A stretch of DNA of 64,000 bases from the NCBI GenBank assembly GCA_900552555.1, contig URZW01000007.1:10901-74900 (forward strand), given 5' to 3'. Both the position numbers and the translations under genes were made by a program. Below are positions 26,190 through 35,943 of this stretch, piece after piece. The stretch comes from an uncultured Clostridium sp. (lineage in GTDB: Bacteria > Bacillota > Clostridia > TANB77 > CAG-508). Each line of letters opens with the position of its first letter. Positions within the stretch are counted from its first letter, which is position 1. The notes under the pieces are model-generated. The model searched no databases, had not been told where the DNA came from, and was given only the letters and a program-made list of their open reading frames with translations.

Positions 26190-28208
26190 CTAATTTTCTA
26201 TTTCTGTAAAATACTCATTAATTCTAATAATCAATTCCTGTTTAACTTCTTCAATAGTCATGCCCTCAACTTGTGCGCCAGCCAAAGTAATATGACCACC
26301 ACCACCAAGTTTTTCCAAGATAACTTGAACATTAATATCTCCAATAGAACGACCACTAATGCAGATTTTTTCACCTGTATCACCTAAAACAAATGACGCC
26401 GTAACATCACTTATTGTAAGTAATTCGTCTGCTGCCTTAGCACACAATAAACTGATATCTTTAGATTTTTCAGTATCACATAAAGCAATTGCTATTGAAT
26501 CATTAACAATTTCCGCTTTTTTAACTATATCTGCTATTTTATTAAATGATTCTAAGTCACTTTGGAACCATTTCTTAACTCTTATAATGTCAACACCACA
26601 TCTTCTTAAATATGCTGCTGCCTCAAAAGTTCTAACACCTGTTTTAAATGTAAAACTCTTTGTATCCATCATAATACCTGCATATAATGCTTCAGCTTCT
26701 ATTTTCTTTAATTCAACATTAACTTCTGCATATTGTAATAACTCTGTTACAAGCTCTGCAGCTGATGAAGCATACACTTCTTGGAATGTTAGTGTTGCAT
26801 TTTCTATATAATCTGCACTTCTTCTATGATGATCTATAATAACTATTTTACTAGCCTTTTTCAACACTTCTTCAGATTCAACATAATTAACCTTGTGAGT
26901 ATCTACAACCACCAATAAAGTATCTTCATCAATATTTTCTTCAGCTACTTCTTTGTTAATTATTACATCCTCATATTCTGGTTCTTCTTTTAAGCTCTCC
27001 ATAAAGTTTTGTAGAGCAGGTCTATTATCTGCAATTATATATGCATTTTTATCTAAACTCTTAGCAAGTCTATATACACCTATAGCAGACCCTATTGCAT
27101 CTATATCAGGATTTGCATGTCCCATAACCATTACTTTGCTTGACTCTTTTATAAGATTCTCTAATGCATGTGCCACAACTCTTGCCTTAACTTTAGTTCT
27201 TTTTTCAACTTCTTGTGACCTACCACCAAAGAATTTATAAATATCATTTTGCCTTACAACCGCTTGGTCTCCACCTCTACCAAGTACAATATCCATTGCT
27301 GTTTGAGCTGATTTGTATTTGTCTTTGTCAACTTCACCTTCATTAGAAATTGCGATACTTAATGTAAATTGTATTTTTTGTTTTGGGTCAAGTTCTTTTA
27401 TTTTATCTAAAATACTAAATTTATCTTCTTTAATTTTTTCCAAATACCTTTGTTCAAAAATGTAAATATATCTATCTCTGTCTGATTTTATCAATATACC
27501 ATTTGTCTCATTTGTCCATTCATAAATTACTTTATCTATTTCTGCAATATATTGAGCTTTTTCCTCACTCTCTAGCATTTGCATATTTTCTTCATAATTA
27601 TCTATCATGATAATTCCAACACATGATTTTGAATCATTATATTCATTTTGCAATTTGATATTTTCTGTTTCGTCTATAAAGTACAAAATTGCCATGTATT
27701 CATTTTTTTCATTTTTAGAATATCTTTTAGAATTGACAAATTTTCCAACCATTCTGTATTGTCTTTTATTCACTTGAATATTTTTTAATATTGATTTATC
27801 TGTATTATCTTTTTTATTTTTAATTTCCTCTTTTAAATCATATATTAAATCATTTACAAAAGTGTTTATATCTATATCTTCAAATTCTGTTGCAAATTTT
27901 GAACTTTTCCATACTACATTTCCATCTGTTTCTAATATGATTAGTGGAAATGGTGAATTTATTAAACTTGTTTTTGCAGCTGAATCTACAGTTAATGTTA
28001 AATCTTGGAGTGTTTCTGATATCTCACTTTTTCTTTTGTTGTTAGCAAAGTATGTGTATGCTAATATTAATACATATAGTGCAATTGCTGGTATTATTAG
28101 CATTTTGTTTTGCCAACATATTCCTATTAATAAGATTAGTATTATTATTAGGTATATTTTTGTTCTTGATACTAAATTATCAAAAATTTTTTTATTACTT
28201 GTTTGCAT
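26190..28208 (-). CDS. gdpP: Cyclic di-AMP phosphodiesterase GdpP
   Basis: 672 aa in the GdpP order: two membrane helices (residues 17-50), a PAS-like segment, a degenerate GGDEF domain (ending LGRGGDQAVVRQ), then DHH and DHHA1 domains. DHH motifs GHANPDIDAIGSA, VVVDTHK and IIDHHRRS carry the metal ligands; DHHA1 has LGGGGHITLAGAQ. Hydrolyses c-di-AMP and so affects cell wall and potassium balance. First of gdpP-rplI-dnaB but followed by a terminator. Confidence 0.95.
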   Translation of the reverse strand: MQTSNKKIFDNLVSRTKIYLIIILILLIGICWQNKMLIIPAIALYVLILAYTYFANNKRKSEISETLQDLTLTVDSAAKTSLINSPFPLIILETDGNVVWKSSKFATEFEDIDINTFVNDLIYDLKEEIKNKKDNTDKSILKNIQVNKRQYRMVGKFVNSKRYSKNEKNEYMAILYFIDETENIKLQNEYNDSKSCVGIIMIDNYEENMQMLESEEKAQYIAEIDKVIYEWTNETNGILIKSDRDRYIYIFEQRYLEKIKEDKFSILDKIKELDPKQKIQFTLSIAISNEGEVDKDKYKSAQTAMDIVLGRGGDQAVVRQNDIYKFFGGRSQEVEKRTKVKARVVAHALENLIKESSKVMVMGHANPDIDAIGSAIGVYRLAKSLDKNAYIIADNRPALQNFMESLKEEPEYEDVIINKEVAEENIDEDTLLVVVDTHKVNYVESEEVLKKASKIVIIDHHRRSADYIENATLTFQEVYASSAAELVTELLQYAEVNVELKKIEAEALYAGIMMDTKSFTFKTGVRTFEAAAYLRRCGVDIIRVKKWFQSDLESFNKIADIVKKAEIVNDSIAIALCDTEKSKDISLLCAKAADELLTISDVTASFVLGDTGEKICISGRSIGDINVQVILEKLGGGGHITLAGAQVEGMTIEEVKQELIIRINEYFTEIEN

Positions 28209-28335
28209 AAATCTCTCCTTTTACATCTTCTATTTTACTTCGGATTTGGAGATTTGTCAATAGAGCAAAAATAGCAATCAACGGCACAACGCCAGTTACC
28301 ACAAGAGGAACAAAGTTAATTGTTCCTTTATTCGT

Positions 28336-28935
28336 TTATTTAATTCCATAAATATGTGATATATAGTGTCCTGTCCAACCGTATAGATTTTCATAAGCAA
28401 TATAAAAAGTATTTTTATTTATAAATCCAACATTCATTCTACTAGAATACGAAGAATTCGCAATTGCAGACATTTCTATTGCTGGATAACCATAATTTTC
28501 CTTAATTAAATCTATCGGAAATAATGTCGAATGATATTCTGGAATTGTTGAACCAGTAAGATTTATAGCCGTTATTATTAAAACAAATTCATAATCCTCA
28601 ATATTATAATTATTATTTGATTTACATCCGCCTGAACTTTGTTTATCCACTGTATTAACTGAGGTATTATATTTTCCTGACCATAATAAATCTTTATGCG
28701 TAGCAAAAGACTCTCTATTACTTGCAACTGTATTAAAATCATCGATCTGAGATACATAATTATCTAATGTTTGATTTTCCTCTAATTGAGCATTTTGACT
28801 TTTTTCTTTAGCCTCTTTGGCCTTTTCAAAAATCCCTGTTTGTGTTAACACCATTATTGAAATTCCCGACAAAATAAGCAAAATTATTATTGTTACTACT
28901 AATGCAACCAATGTTATTCCTTTGTTTTCTTTCAT
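28336..28935 (-). CDS. Prepilin-like surface protein
   Basis: 199 aa. Leader KENKG then ITLVALVVTIIILLILSGISI, followed by FEKAKEAKEKSQNAQLEENQTLDNYVSQ, closely resembling the small pilin at 17595. The remaining 130 residues form a unique domain with aromatic residues (NLYGWTGHYISHIYG) that I do not recognise. Lacks Glu5. Ribosome binding site AAGGAGAAGG. Not in an operon. Confidence 0.75.
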   Translation of the reverse strand: MKENKGITLVALVVTIIILLILSGISIMVLTQTGIFEKAKEAKEKSQNAQLEENQTLDNYVSQIDDFNTVASNRESFATHKDLLWSGKYNTSVNTVDKQSSGGCKSNNNYNIEDYEFVLIITAINLTGSTIPEYHSTLFPIDLIKENYGYPAIEMSAIANSSYSSRMNVGFINKNTFYIAYENLYGWTGHYISHIYGIK

Positions 28936-29094
28936 TTACCTTCTCCTTTGTTTCATACTCTTAGCACTATTTTAAAACATATTGTTTTAAAAGTTAGTAT
29001 AACAATTTGTTTTATTTTATAATCTTATTACTTAACTTGATAATATTTAAGAGAAAAACATATGCCATAAAAAATTAAAGGAGAAATTTAGCTA

Positions 29095-29151
29095 ATGAAA
29101 ACTAGAATTAAAGATTTAAGAGAAGATAAAGATTTAACACAACAAGAACTG
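29095..29151 (+). pseudogene. Fragment of an XRE-family regulator
   Basis: Begins ATG with AAAGGAG upstream and reads MKTRIKDLREDKDLTQQEL, the start of a classical Cro/CI helix-turn-helix. Homology ends abruptly at about 29151, where the next bases belong to the MMPL gene of the opposite strand. Only the first helices remain. Confidence 0.8.
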
Positions 29152-29962
29152 TTTTTAATATTGCATGAGCCATTGCATCATCATTATCACTATAATTTTG
29201 TTTTTCTGCTTTATAACTGTGGTATAAGAATATTGCAAAATCCATTGTTACACCAAGTTGTAAAACAGCACTAATTGCTTTTGTTATATAAGATATTTCT
29301 CCTAAAAGTATATTTGAACCCATATTATACAAAATTGCAATTCCTATGCTTGCTAAAAGAAACATTGGAGCTAAATATGAATCCATTGCAAATTGTAAAA
29401 CTAACATACATAAGATTATTGCTATAACTACATATGTTACAATTTCTGAATTAGCAATATTTTTTGTATCTAGTACTAAAGCAGACATTCCGCTTATTTT
29501 GCATTGTTTATCGGCAATTTTCCTTAATTGTTCTATTGATTCTAATGTTTTGTCTGAAGAAATTCCTTCTTTGAAAGTTACTAAAATTGCTGTATCTCCA
29601 TCTTTATATGCTATATCTTTTACTTCGTCTGGTAGCATTTCTTCTGGTATATTCGAACCAAGTAAATCTGCCACACTTGCTACTTTTTCTACATTATCTA
29701 ATTCTTTAAACTTGTCCTCTAATTTTTGAATATCTTTTGTACTCATATTTTCTGTAATTACAATTGAATATGAACCCATATTAAATTCATTTGTTAGTAT
29801 GTTTTCACCCTTAACCGTATCTACATCATCTGGTAAGTATGCCAATATATCATAATTGATTCTTGTTGCTTGCATTCCTATAAATGATGGTATTAGTAAC
29901 AATAATGCAATTATGAGAATGATTTTTTTATGCTTACATATTTTCTCTGCAAATTTTAACAT
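29108..29962 (-). pseudogene. Truncated MMPL/RND family transporter
   Basis: 284 codons from the ATG at 29962 (AAAGGAG, seven bases). One N-terminal membrane helix (KIILIIALLLLIPSFIGMQ), an extracellular domain (YLPDDVDTVKGENILTNEF), then helices around VTYVVIAIILCMLVLQF and LGVTMDFAIFLYHSYK. Authentic sequence stops at about AMAHAILKT (near 29151); the last residues come from the antisense of an XRE fragment. Full MMPL exporters are about 700-1100 aa. The divergent TetR gene was probably its regulator. Confidence 0.85.
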
Positions 29963-30057
29963 TTTTAAACTCCTTTCAAATTTCAAGATTGAAGACCCGT
30001 CCCCCTAATCCCGATTTTTTATGATCGTCAGTCACTTTCTATATAGCACTACTTTTG

Positions 30058-30128
30058 TGACTATTGGTCAACACTTTTTACAAAATTTATATAAATTTAT
30101 TGACCGAAAGTCAAATTTATGCAATAAT
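30058..30128 (+). promoter_or_regulatory. tetR promoter with two probable TetR operators
   Basis: Two 13-bp near-palindromes of one type: TGACTATTGGTCA (30058-30070) and TGACCGAAAGTCA (30101-30113); the first reads TGACCAATAGTCA on the other strand. The second overlaps the -35 of a promoter TTGACC (30100), 17 bp, AATAAT (30123). They lie between divergent MMPL and tetR. Confidence 0.65.
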
Positions 30129-30185
30129 ATTAATATATACGATATAAAATTAATTTTTTATATTTTTTAAGGGGACAGAGCAACT

Positions 30186-30791
30186 ATGAAAAATGATAAA
30201 GAAGAAAAAGAAAACAGACTACTAAACACAGCCTTCAAACTTTTTACAGAAAAAGGACTAAAAGAAACATCAATACAAGAAATAGTAGATAATGCAAGCG
30301 TTGCAAAGGGAACATTTTATCTTTATTTTAGAGATAAATACGAAATACGAGACATTTTAATTGTAAAAAAATCTCAAAAATTATTTTCTGATGCATTAAA
30401 ATCTTTAAGAAAAAATTATATATCAAATTTTTCTGATAGTATTATTTATATAATAAATTATGTAATAGACGAATTGACAAAAAATCCTTTACTTTTGAAA
30501 TTTATTTCTAAAAATTTATCTTGGGGAGTTTTTAGCAAAACAGTTCTAAATTTATATGATAAAAGTACTGACGAAGAAGAAACTGTTTATGATTTATTTT
30601 TAAAAGGTATTGAAGAAAATAATATTAAATTAAGCAATCCCGAGGTTACTTTTTTTATGATTATTGAACTTGTTGGCTCTACTTGTTTTAATTCTATTTT
30701 GTATAAAGAGCCTTTACCAATTGAAGAATATAAACCTTATCTATATAGAACTATTCGTAATTTGATTAAAGATGAAGAAATTAAAAAATAA
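30186..30791 (+). CDS. TetR family transcriptional regulator
   Basis: 201 aa. N-terminal helix-turn-helix LLNTAFKLFTEKGLKETSIQEIVDNASVAKGTFYLYFRDKYEI is unmistakable TetR. The C-terminal ligand domain is not recognisable. Divergent from the truncated MMPL exporter, the usual pairing of a repressor with an efflux pump. The GGGGACAGAG before the start resembles a REP remnant, and spacing of the ribosome binding site is long. Confidence 0.9.
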   Translation: MKNDKEEKENRLLNTAFKLFTEKGLKETSIQEIVDNASVAKGTFYLYFRDKYEIRDILIVKKSQKLFSDALKSLRKNYISNFSDSIIYIINYVIDELTKNPLLLKFISKNLSWGVFSKTVLNLYDKSTDEEETVYDLFLKGIEENNIKLSNPEVTFFMIIELVGSTCFNSILYKEPLPIEEYKPYLYRTIRNLIKDEEIKK

Positions 30792-30854
30792 ATATTATAG
30801 AACAAATCTGAAAATTTTCAATTTTCAGTCTTAACTCTACTTTTTATCATACTC

Positions 30855-30906
30855 AAAAAAATTGATAATATATCATTTTCCAAAACAATATATTATCAAT
30901 TTTTTT
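30855..30906. terminator. Bidirectional terminator
   Basis: AAAATTGATAATATAT / ATATATTATCAATTTTTTT, between convergent tetR and fic. Confidence 0.85.
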
Positions 30907-30923
30907 AACTTTTTATATGATTT

Positions 30924-31583
30924 CTAATTTTCAAAAACTATTCCATCAATACAATTCTCATATATAAATTGTTTGATTTTTTCTTTTTCATTCGTAGTAT
31001 AAAACTCTGATAGTAATGTTGTAAATTCTTGCAATTTATCATCCGGAATTTTTATTATTCCACTACCATTTTGAATCATAATTTTATTAGCGCAAATTGT
31101 ACTAGTTCTTTTATTGCCATCCCAAAACAATTGATTTCTCATGCCATACAACATATATTCAATTGCTCTTTCTGTTGGATTTTCAATTTCTAATATTTTT
31201 GTAATATCTTTTTTAACCTTTTCTCCATTTGGAATTTCTGGAATATAACTAGTTCCTGTAATTTCAACCTTTCCATTGCGTAATTGTCCCCATACTATAC
31301 TTTCATTTCTTGCAACAAATTCATTTACTTTGCTTATAAATTCTAAATTGAAATCCAAGTCTATATTATTTATTACATATTTCCAAGCATCTCTTAAATT
31401 TAAAATACATTGTATTTCATCAATTTTCAATTCTGGTACATTAACTCCTTCTAAAATTGTTTTAGTTTGAGGAAATGTTATATTAAGTCCTTCAAGCCTT
31501 GCATTTGAATATATATTATCTACTAGATTTCTTTTTGCTAAAAATATATTTTGTTCTTGTGTCATATTATATTTATTTTCCAT
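30924..31583 (-). CDS. Fic family protein with Gln at the catalytic His position
   Basis: 219 aa. Fic core motif is NQLFWDGNKRTSTICANKIM; typical Fic enzymes have HxFxxGN(G/K)R, so Gln stands where the catalytic His is expected. An inhibitory-helix-like motif IYSNARLEGLNIT is at the N-terminus. Active Fic proteins AMPylate target proteins using ATP. Whether this variant is active is uncertain; a QxFxDGNKRT subgroup may exist. Single gene; no antitoxin-like gene adjacent. Confidence 0.85.
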   Translation of the reverse strand: MENKYNMTQEQNIFLAKRNLVDNIYSNARLEGLNITFPQTKTILEGVNVPELKIDEIQCILNLRDAWKYVINNIDLDFNLEFISKVNEFVARNESIVWGQLRNGKVEITGTSYIPEIPNGEKVKKDITKILEIENPTERAIEYMLYGMRNQLFWDGNKRTSTICANKIMIQNGSGIIKIPDDKLQEFTTLLSEFYTTNEKEKIKQFIYENCIDGIVFEN

Positions 31584-31654
31584 TTTATCAACTCCTAATA
31601 TCCAAATTATAACATATTACTTACCATAAATCAAAATTTTGTTTTCAATTAATA

Positions 31655-31882
31655 CTATTTAATTTTAATATATTTAGCATCCTCTTTCCTTATAGCAATA
31701 ATAGTTCCTCTAACTAAAAAAGCTCTTGGGTCTCCAGATGGACTCACTAATATAGGTACAATATTTGTTCCTTTAACAAGTCCCATGTCTAGTAATCTTC
31801 TTTTAATTCCCTCACCACATTCAATTTTATCTATTCTTCCATTTTTATTTAATGGTAATTGACTCAAGTTTTCTACTTTCAT
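31655..31882 (-). CDS. FeoA-like SH3-fold protein
   Basis: 75 aa. LSQLPLNKNGRIDKIECGEGIKRRLLDMGLVKGTNI and the ending FLVRGTIIAIRKEDAKYIKI are typical of FeoA, the small cytoplasmic partner of the FeoB ferrous iron transporter. No feoB is adjacent in the window. Strong GGAGGA ribosome binding site. Confidence 0.88.
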   Translation of the reverse strand: MKVENLSQLPLNKNGRIDKIECGEGIKRRLLDMGLVKGTNIVPILVSPSGDPRAFLVRGTIIAIRKEDAKYIKIK

Positions 31883-31946
31883 ATGTTCTCCTCCAAAATA
31901 TGATATACTAATATATTATATTTTGTCGAAATATAAATGTGACAAA

Positions 31947-33365
31947 CTATCTTTTATTTTCTCTTTCTAAATTCTCTGCATCTAAATTCATTTCTTTTTT
32001 AACATTTTCAATAATTTGCTCTTGTGGTAATTTATCTTCATTTTCTTTTAATTCTCTTAACAACTTGTCTCTGACTTCGTTTTCAGTAAATACTTCTTTA
32101 ATTTGTTCTTCTCCCTGTTCATTTTCATAATTTAATATTTCTTGGACAAAATATTCTAAATCAAAATGTTCATGAGTTTCAGTATTTTCATCACCATCAA
32201 AGTCTTTAACATCTTTAGGCGTACAACCCTCATCAGTATGCTCTTGTATTTCATCTTGAACTTTTTCTTTTTGATACATACCTTTATTTCTATTCATTAT
32301 TTCTCTAGTTTCAATTGGAATAACTGAAGTTTGAGAAGTCTCTATTTGAATTCCAACATTTTCATTTTCTTCTATTGTTTTTTGATATAAAAACATATTA
32401 ACATTTCCCATATCATTTTCACAGCCAATACTCATTCCGTTAGATTTTCTAGTATATACAGACATATCTTTATTATCTCTAGTTGCAGTACTATTAGCTC
32501 TTATCTTTGTTTGCTCTCTTGTTGCACCATTTCCAACAGTATTATCCATTTCAAATTCGTCATTTAAAACCTTTGCAGTACCATCACTTTTTACACCTAC
32601 CAAAGAATATGTCGTATTATTTCTTTTTTCTCCTGATGTAATTTCATCAACATTTTCTGAATATACTACATACATATTTTCATACCCATTCAAATCTAAT
32701 CTTTTACCTAAAGTCTCTTTTCCATCGACTTTTTTATTTAAATCAACTTTTTGTATTCCATTAACTTTTATTTTGTCAGCCTGTTTTTTAGATAAAGTAT
32801 TTTTCTTTTTTTCTTTTCCGTCATTTTCTTGTTCTTTTTTCTCAGAAAGTCCCTCTAATTCTTGTTTATCCATCTCCTCTAGCAATTTTTCAACTTCATT
32901 CTCTTTCACTTTTCTTCCTAGATGAGCAGTTAAAACTTCAGCTATTTCTTTAGTTTGCAATTTGTTCATAGAATTATTTTCAATTTCTTCTTCTGGTATT
33001 TTTTCTAGTAAATCTTTTATTGCTCCCATCTTATCTGGTTCAGAAGTAGCAAATGTTTCTCCATATAATATTTCTCCATTTCCTAATTCACCAGCAACAC
33101 ATTTATCTCCTAAATAATAGCTTTTTTGTTCAGTAACTCTTTCTTTACCATCTTCGCTTTTTTCTATTATTTCTTTTTCAACTATAAATACAACGTCAGC
33201 CGTTTCTTGTCCATTTATTTTGTCTTTCCATTCTGCTGAGCCAACAAATTTTATATCTTTTATTTTTATTTTTTTGTTTTCTGTTTGTTGCTTTAAAATA
33301 TCATTTTCTATTATATCTCTAAAGCTTTCTTCTAATTTTAATATTTCTCTTTCTTTTTGGTTCAT
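31947..33365 (-). CDS. Large hydrophilic protein of unknown function
   Basis: 472 aa, highly charged, no signal peptide or membrane segment. N-terminal part (residues 1-110) is a compact alpha/beta-looking region with EWKDKINGQETADVVFIVEKE. A coiled, Lys/Glu-rich middle (residues 140-215) is followed by a region with NGYENMYVVYSENVDEITSGEKRNN that could be a second domain, then an acidic C-terminus. Ribosome binding site GGAGGT. No family recognised. Stands between feoA and a pilin-like surface protein. Confidence 0.75.
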   Translation of the reverse strand: MNQKEREILKLEESFRDIIENDILKQQTENKKIKIKDIKFVGSAEWKDKINGQETADVVFIVEKEIIEKSEDGKERVTEQKSYYLGDKCVAGELGNGEILYGETFATSEPDKMGAIKDLLEKIPEEEIENNSMNKLQTKEIAEVLTAHLGRKVKENEVEKLLEEMDKQELEGLSEKKEQENDGKEKKKNTLSKKQADKIKVNGIQKVDLNKKVDGKETLGKRLDLNGYENMYVVYSENVDEITSGEKRNNTTYSLVGVKSDGTAKVLNDEFEMDNTVGNGATREQTKIRANSTATRDNKDMSVYTRKSNGMSIGCENDMGNVNMFLYQKTIEENENVGIQIETSQTSVIPIETREIMNRNKGMYQKEKVQDEIQEHTDEGCTPKDVKDFDGDENTETHEHFDLEYFVQEILNYENEQGEEQIKEVFTENEVRDKLLRELKENEDKLPQEQIIENVKKEMNLDAENLERENKR

Positions 33366-33567
33366 ATAAATACCTCCTATATAATATTATACTCCAAAAT
33401 CCAATAATTTCAAGGGATTTGTAACTATTCTTGCAAAATGTGATTTCATAAACACATACAATTTTATGTTTTATATAAGTATATTTTAAATCTAAAAATA
33501 ACTTTTTTATCCAGAACAAAAGCGAACATTAATAACATAGGAAGTTCGGAGAACTTTCCTATAATAT

Positions 33568-33612
33568 AAAAAAAGAGGAATTTTCTGTGATAATTTCTCA
33601 ATTCCTCTTTTT
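33568..33612. terminator. Terminator of the 33616 surface protein gene
   Basis: AAAAAAAGAGGAATT / AATTCCTCTTTTT around a 17-base loop. A small hairpin, TAGGAAGTTC / GAACTTTCCTA, lies alongside at 33538. Confidence 0.85.
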
Positions 33613-33615
33613 AAT

Positions 33616-35916
33616 TTATTCACTTAATTGATACTTACTCATCCAATAGCCTGTCAATTGTTTTTCTCCATTATCTCCCCAAGTAAATGCCTCTGGTACT
33701 TTATAACCTGTTGAACAATTATCATTAGTAGTATCAATAGTTATAAAATTAACATCTGTTCTTTTATTATCTAAACTTTCATTTTCTCTATCTTCTAAAA
33801 TTCTATACTCATACCTTGGAATCCATACGAAATAGCTCTCTGTTCCATTTGCTATTGTAACAATGTTTGCCCATTTTCTATTACTATAGTCATACCAATT
33901 ATCTGGAACTTTTTTCTTTATTGATATTCTTTCTTTTTCAGAGCCATCATCATTATAAATCACATAAAATGTGTTATTTTTATCAAATCCTGTTAAATCT
34001 GGTGCATATGCATCTATTGTTTTTATTTTCTTTGTTATTGCTCCTACATAAGCATTTGTTGATGCATTTCTTGCTATAATATTAATTGTATATGTTGCAT
34101 TCATATTAAGTCCAGTATAATTATATTTTTCAGTTGCACTTGTTCCATCATGAACTTTATTTCCATTCAAGTAATATTCATATTTTAATGATACTGGTGT
34201 TGAATTGCCCCCTGTATCTGTTGTAGTCAATACTTTTCCTGTTATATCTCCAACTCTAATAATATTTCCGCCAGCAGATACCTGAGCATTTATTTTTGCA
34301 TTTGTTTCCTCACTAGATAATTGATATTTAGCCATCCAATAACCTGTCAATTGTTTCTCTCCATTATCGCCCCAGGTGAATGCCTCTGGTATTTGATAAC
34401 CAGCATCAGTTTTTGTATCTGTTCCTTTTATAAATTTTATAGAAGATGTCTGTGTATTTTGATTTAAACTATATTGATAACGAGGAATCCATACATAATA
34501 ACTTTCCAAGCCATCATTTCTTGTAACTATATTAGCCCAATTTCTTGTACCATAATCATACCATTCTTCTGGTGCACTTTGGCTAATTGGAATTTCGTTA
34601 TGTTCATTTCCATTCCCATCCCAATACACATAAAATGTAGTATCTTTATCAAAACCTGTTAAATCCGGTGGATTAACATCTGCAACTTCATATAATTTTG
34701 TCATGCTTCCAATAATACAACCATTTAAATCTAATGCCGTTACCGTTAATGTTTTATTTCCTTTTGCTAGTCCTGTAATTGTATAATCTTCAGGATTTTT
34801 ACTTTCATGTAGAACATTTCCATTTACAGCATAAGTATATTTAGCAATTGTTTTATCTGTATTTGTTGATATTTCTTGTACTTTTATTGTTGTCGCAGTA
34901 GCTACAGTTTTATAATCAATTGTATAATTGTCTCCTTTTTGGAATTCTGATAATTGATATTTACTCATCCAATATCCTGGTATTGGTGTTTTATTTGAAT
35001 CATCATCTCCCCAAGAAAACGCTTCTGGTAATTGATATCCTTGAGATTGTAATGTAGTCCAATCTGTTTTTTCATCTGTTTCAGGATTTTTGTAACTATT
35101 GTCAATGTCAACAAATTTTACATCTGTTCTTTCATTTCCAGTAACAGATTTTTCATCATCTACCTTATATACATATCTTGGAATCCATACATAATAACTT
35201 GCAATTCCTTCTGATTCAACATAAATGTTAGCCCACTTTTGATTTTTATAGTCATACCAGTCATTATCTGGTTTTTTACTTATCCAACTGCCAGCAACTA
35301 AATTTCCATTTACGTCTTTAACATATCTAGTATTTGATTTTACAAAGCCTTCATTTAATTGTGGAGTACATAAGTACACTCCGTTTACCAATTCATAATT
35401 ACCATTAACAACTTTAATTCCACTATTACTATCACCACTGTCATATTCCCAAATAGCTATTCCCATTTGTTGACACCATTTTACTTGGTTGGCATTATTT
35501 TTTATTTTACTTTGTGAAACATAATATAACTTACTTTCATGAACTATTACATACTCTTCTTCTTTTTTTCCGACTTTTTTTAATAGTTTTCTAATGTCTT
35601 GTACGTTACTTTCGTCTACTTCTAATTTTTCGTCTTCAATTATATTTTTCAGAACTTTTCCTGCATATATTTTTATTTCTTCATTACTGTCTAAATTATT
35701 AACTTTTTGTTCTGTTAAATACATATTAAACTCTTCTGCAATTTCTGACATCTTTGTTTTGAATGACGCTTCTTTTGCTCTTTGTATTAGTCCATTTTCA
35801 CCAAATATTCCTCTTATTGATACCATTGCTAATATTAACAATGCAACAATTGTTATAATTAAAGCTATTAAGGTTATTCCTTTTTTGTTTTTTAGTTTTA
35901 ACCTATTTTCTTTCAA
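33616..35916 (-). CDS. Pilin-leader surface protein with three repeats
   Basis: 766 aa. Prepilin-type leader KLKNKKG then ITLIALIITIVALLILAMVSI, followed by a helical stalk. Three copies of a roughly 100-residue module occur (near residues 230, 470 and 670). Each contains WYDY-x-x-R/Q-WANI, YYVWIPRYxY, a GY-x-P/LPEAFxWGD segment and GYWMSKYQLSE. Short Ig-like linkers (TVTALDLNG, INIIARNAS) lie between them. The module recurs at the right edge of the window. Secretion and surface display are inferred from the leader; binding target unknown. Confidence 0.85.
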   Translation of the reverse strand: MKENRLKLKNKKGITLIALIITIVALLILAMVSIRGIFGENGLIQRAKEASFKTKMSEIAEEFNMYLTEQKVNNLDSNEEIKIYAGKVLKNIIEDEKLEVDESNVQDIRKLLKKVGKKEEEYVIVHESKLYYVSQSKIKNNANQVKWCQQMGIAIWEYDSGDSNSGIKVVNGNYELVNGVYLCTPQLNEGFVKSNTRYVKDVNGNLVAGSWISKKPDNDWYDYKNQKWANIYVESEGIASYYVWIPRYVYKVDDEKSVTGNERTDVKFVDIDNSYKNPETDEKTDWTTLQSQGYQLPEAFSWGDDDSNKTPIPGYWMSKYQLSEFQKGDNYTIDYKTVATATTIKVQEISTNTDKTIAKYTYAVNGNVLHESKNPEDYTITGLAKGNKTLTVTALDLNGCIIGSMTKLYEVADVNPPDLTGFDKDTTFYVYWDGNGNEHNEIPISQSAPEEWYDYGTRNWANIVTRNDGLESYYVWIPRYQYSLNQNTQTSSIKFIKGTDTKTDAGYQIPEAFTWGDNGEKQLTGYWMAKYQLSSEETNAKINAQVSAGGNIIRVGDITGKVLTTTDTGGNSTPVSLKYEYYLNGNKVHDGTSATEKYNYTGLNMNATYTINIIARNASTNAYVGAITKKIKTIDAYAPDLTGFDKNNTFYVIYNDDGSEKERISIKKKVPDNWYDYSNRKWANIVTIANGTESYFVWIPRYEYRILEDRENESLDNKRTDVNFITIDTTNDNCSTGYKVPEAFTWGDNGEKQLTGYWMSKYQLSE

Positions 35917-35943
35917 TTTTCTCTCCTGTTTATTTCTTTTGTT

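Noticed and set aside
31655..31882. feoAB operon
   Set aside because: Only feoA is present; the neighbours are not FeoB fragments.
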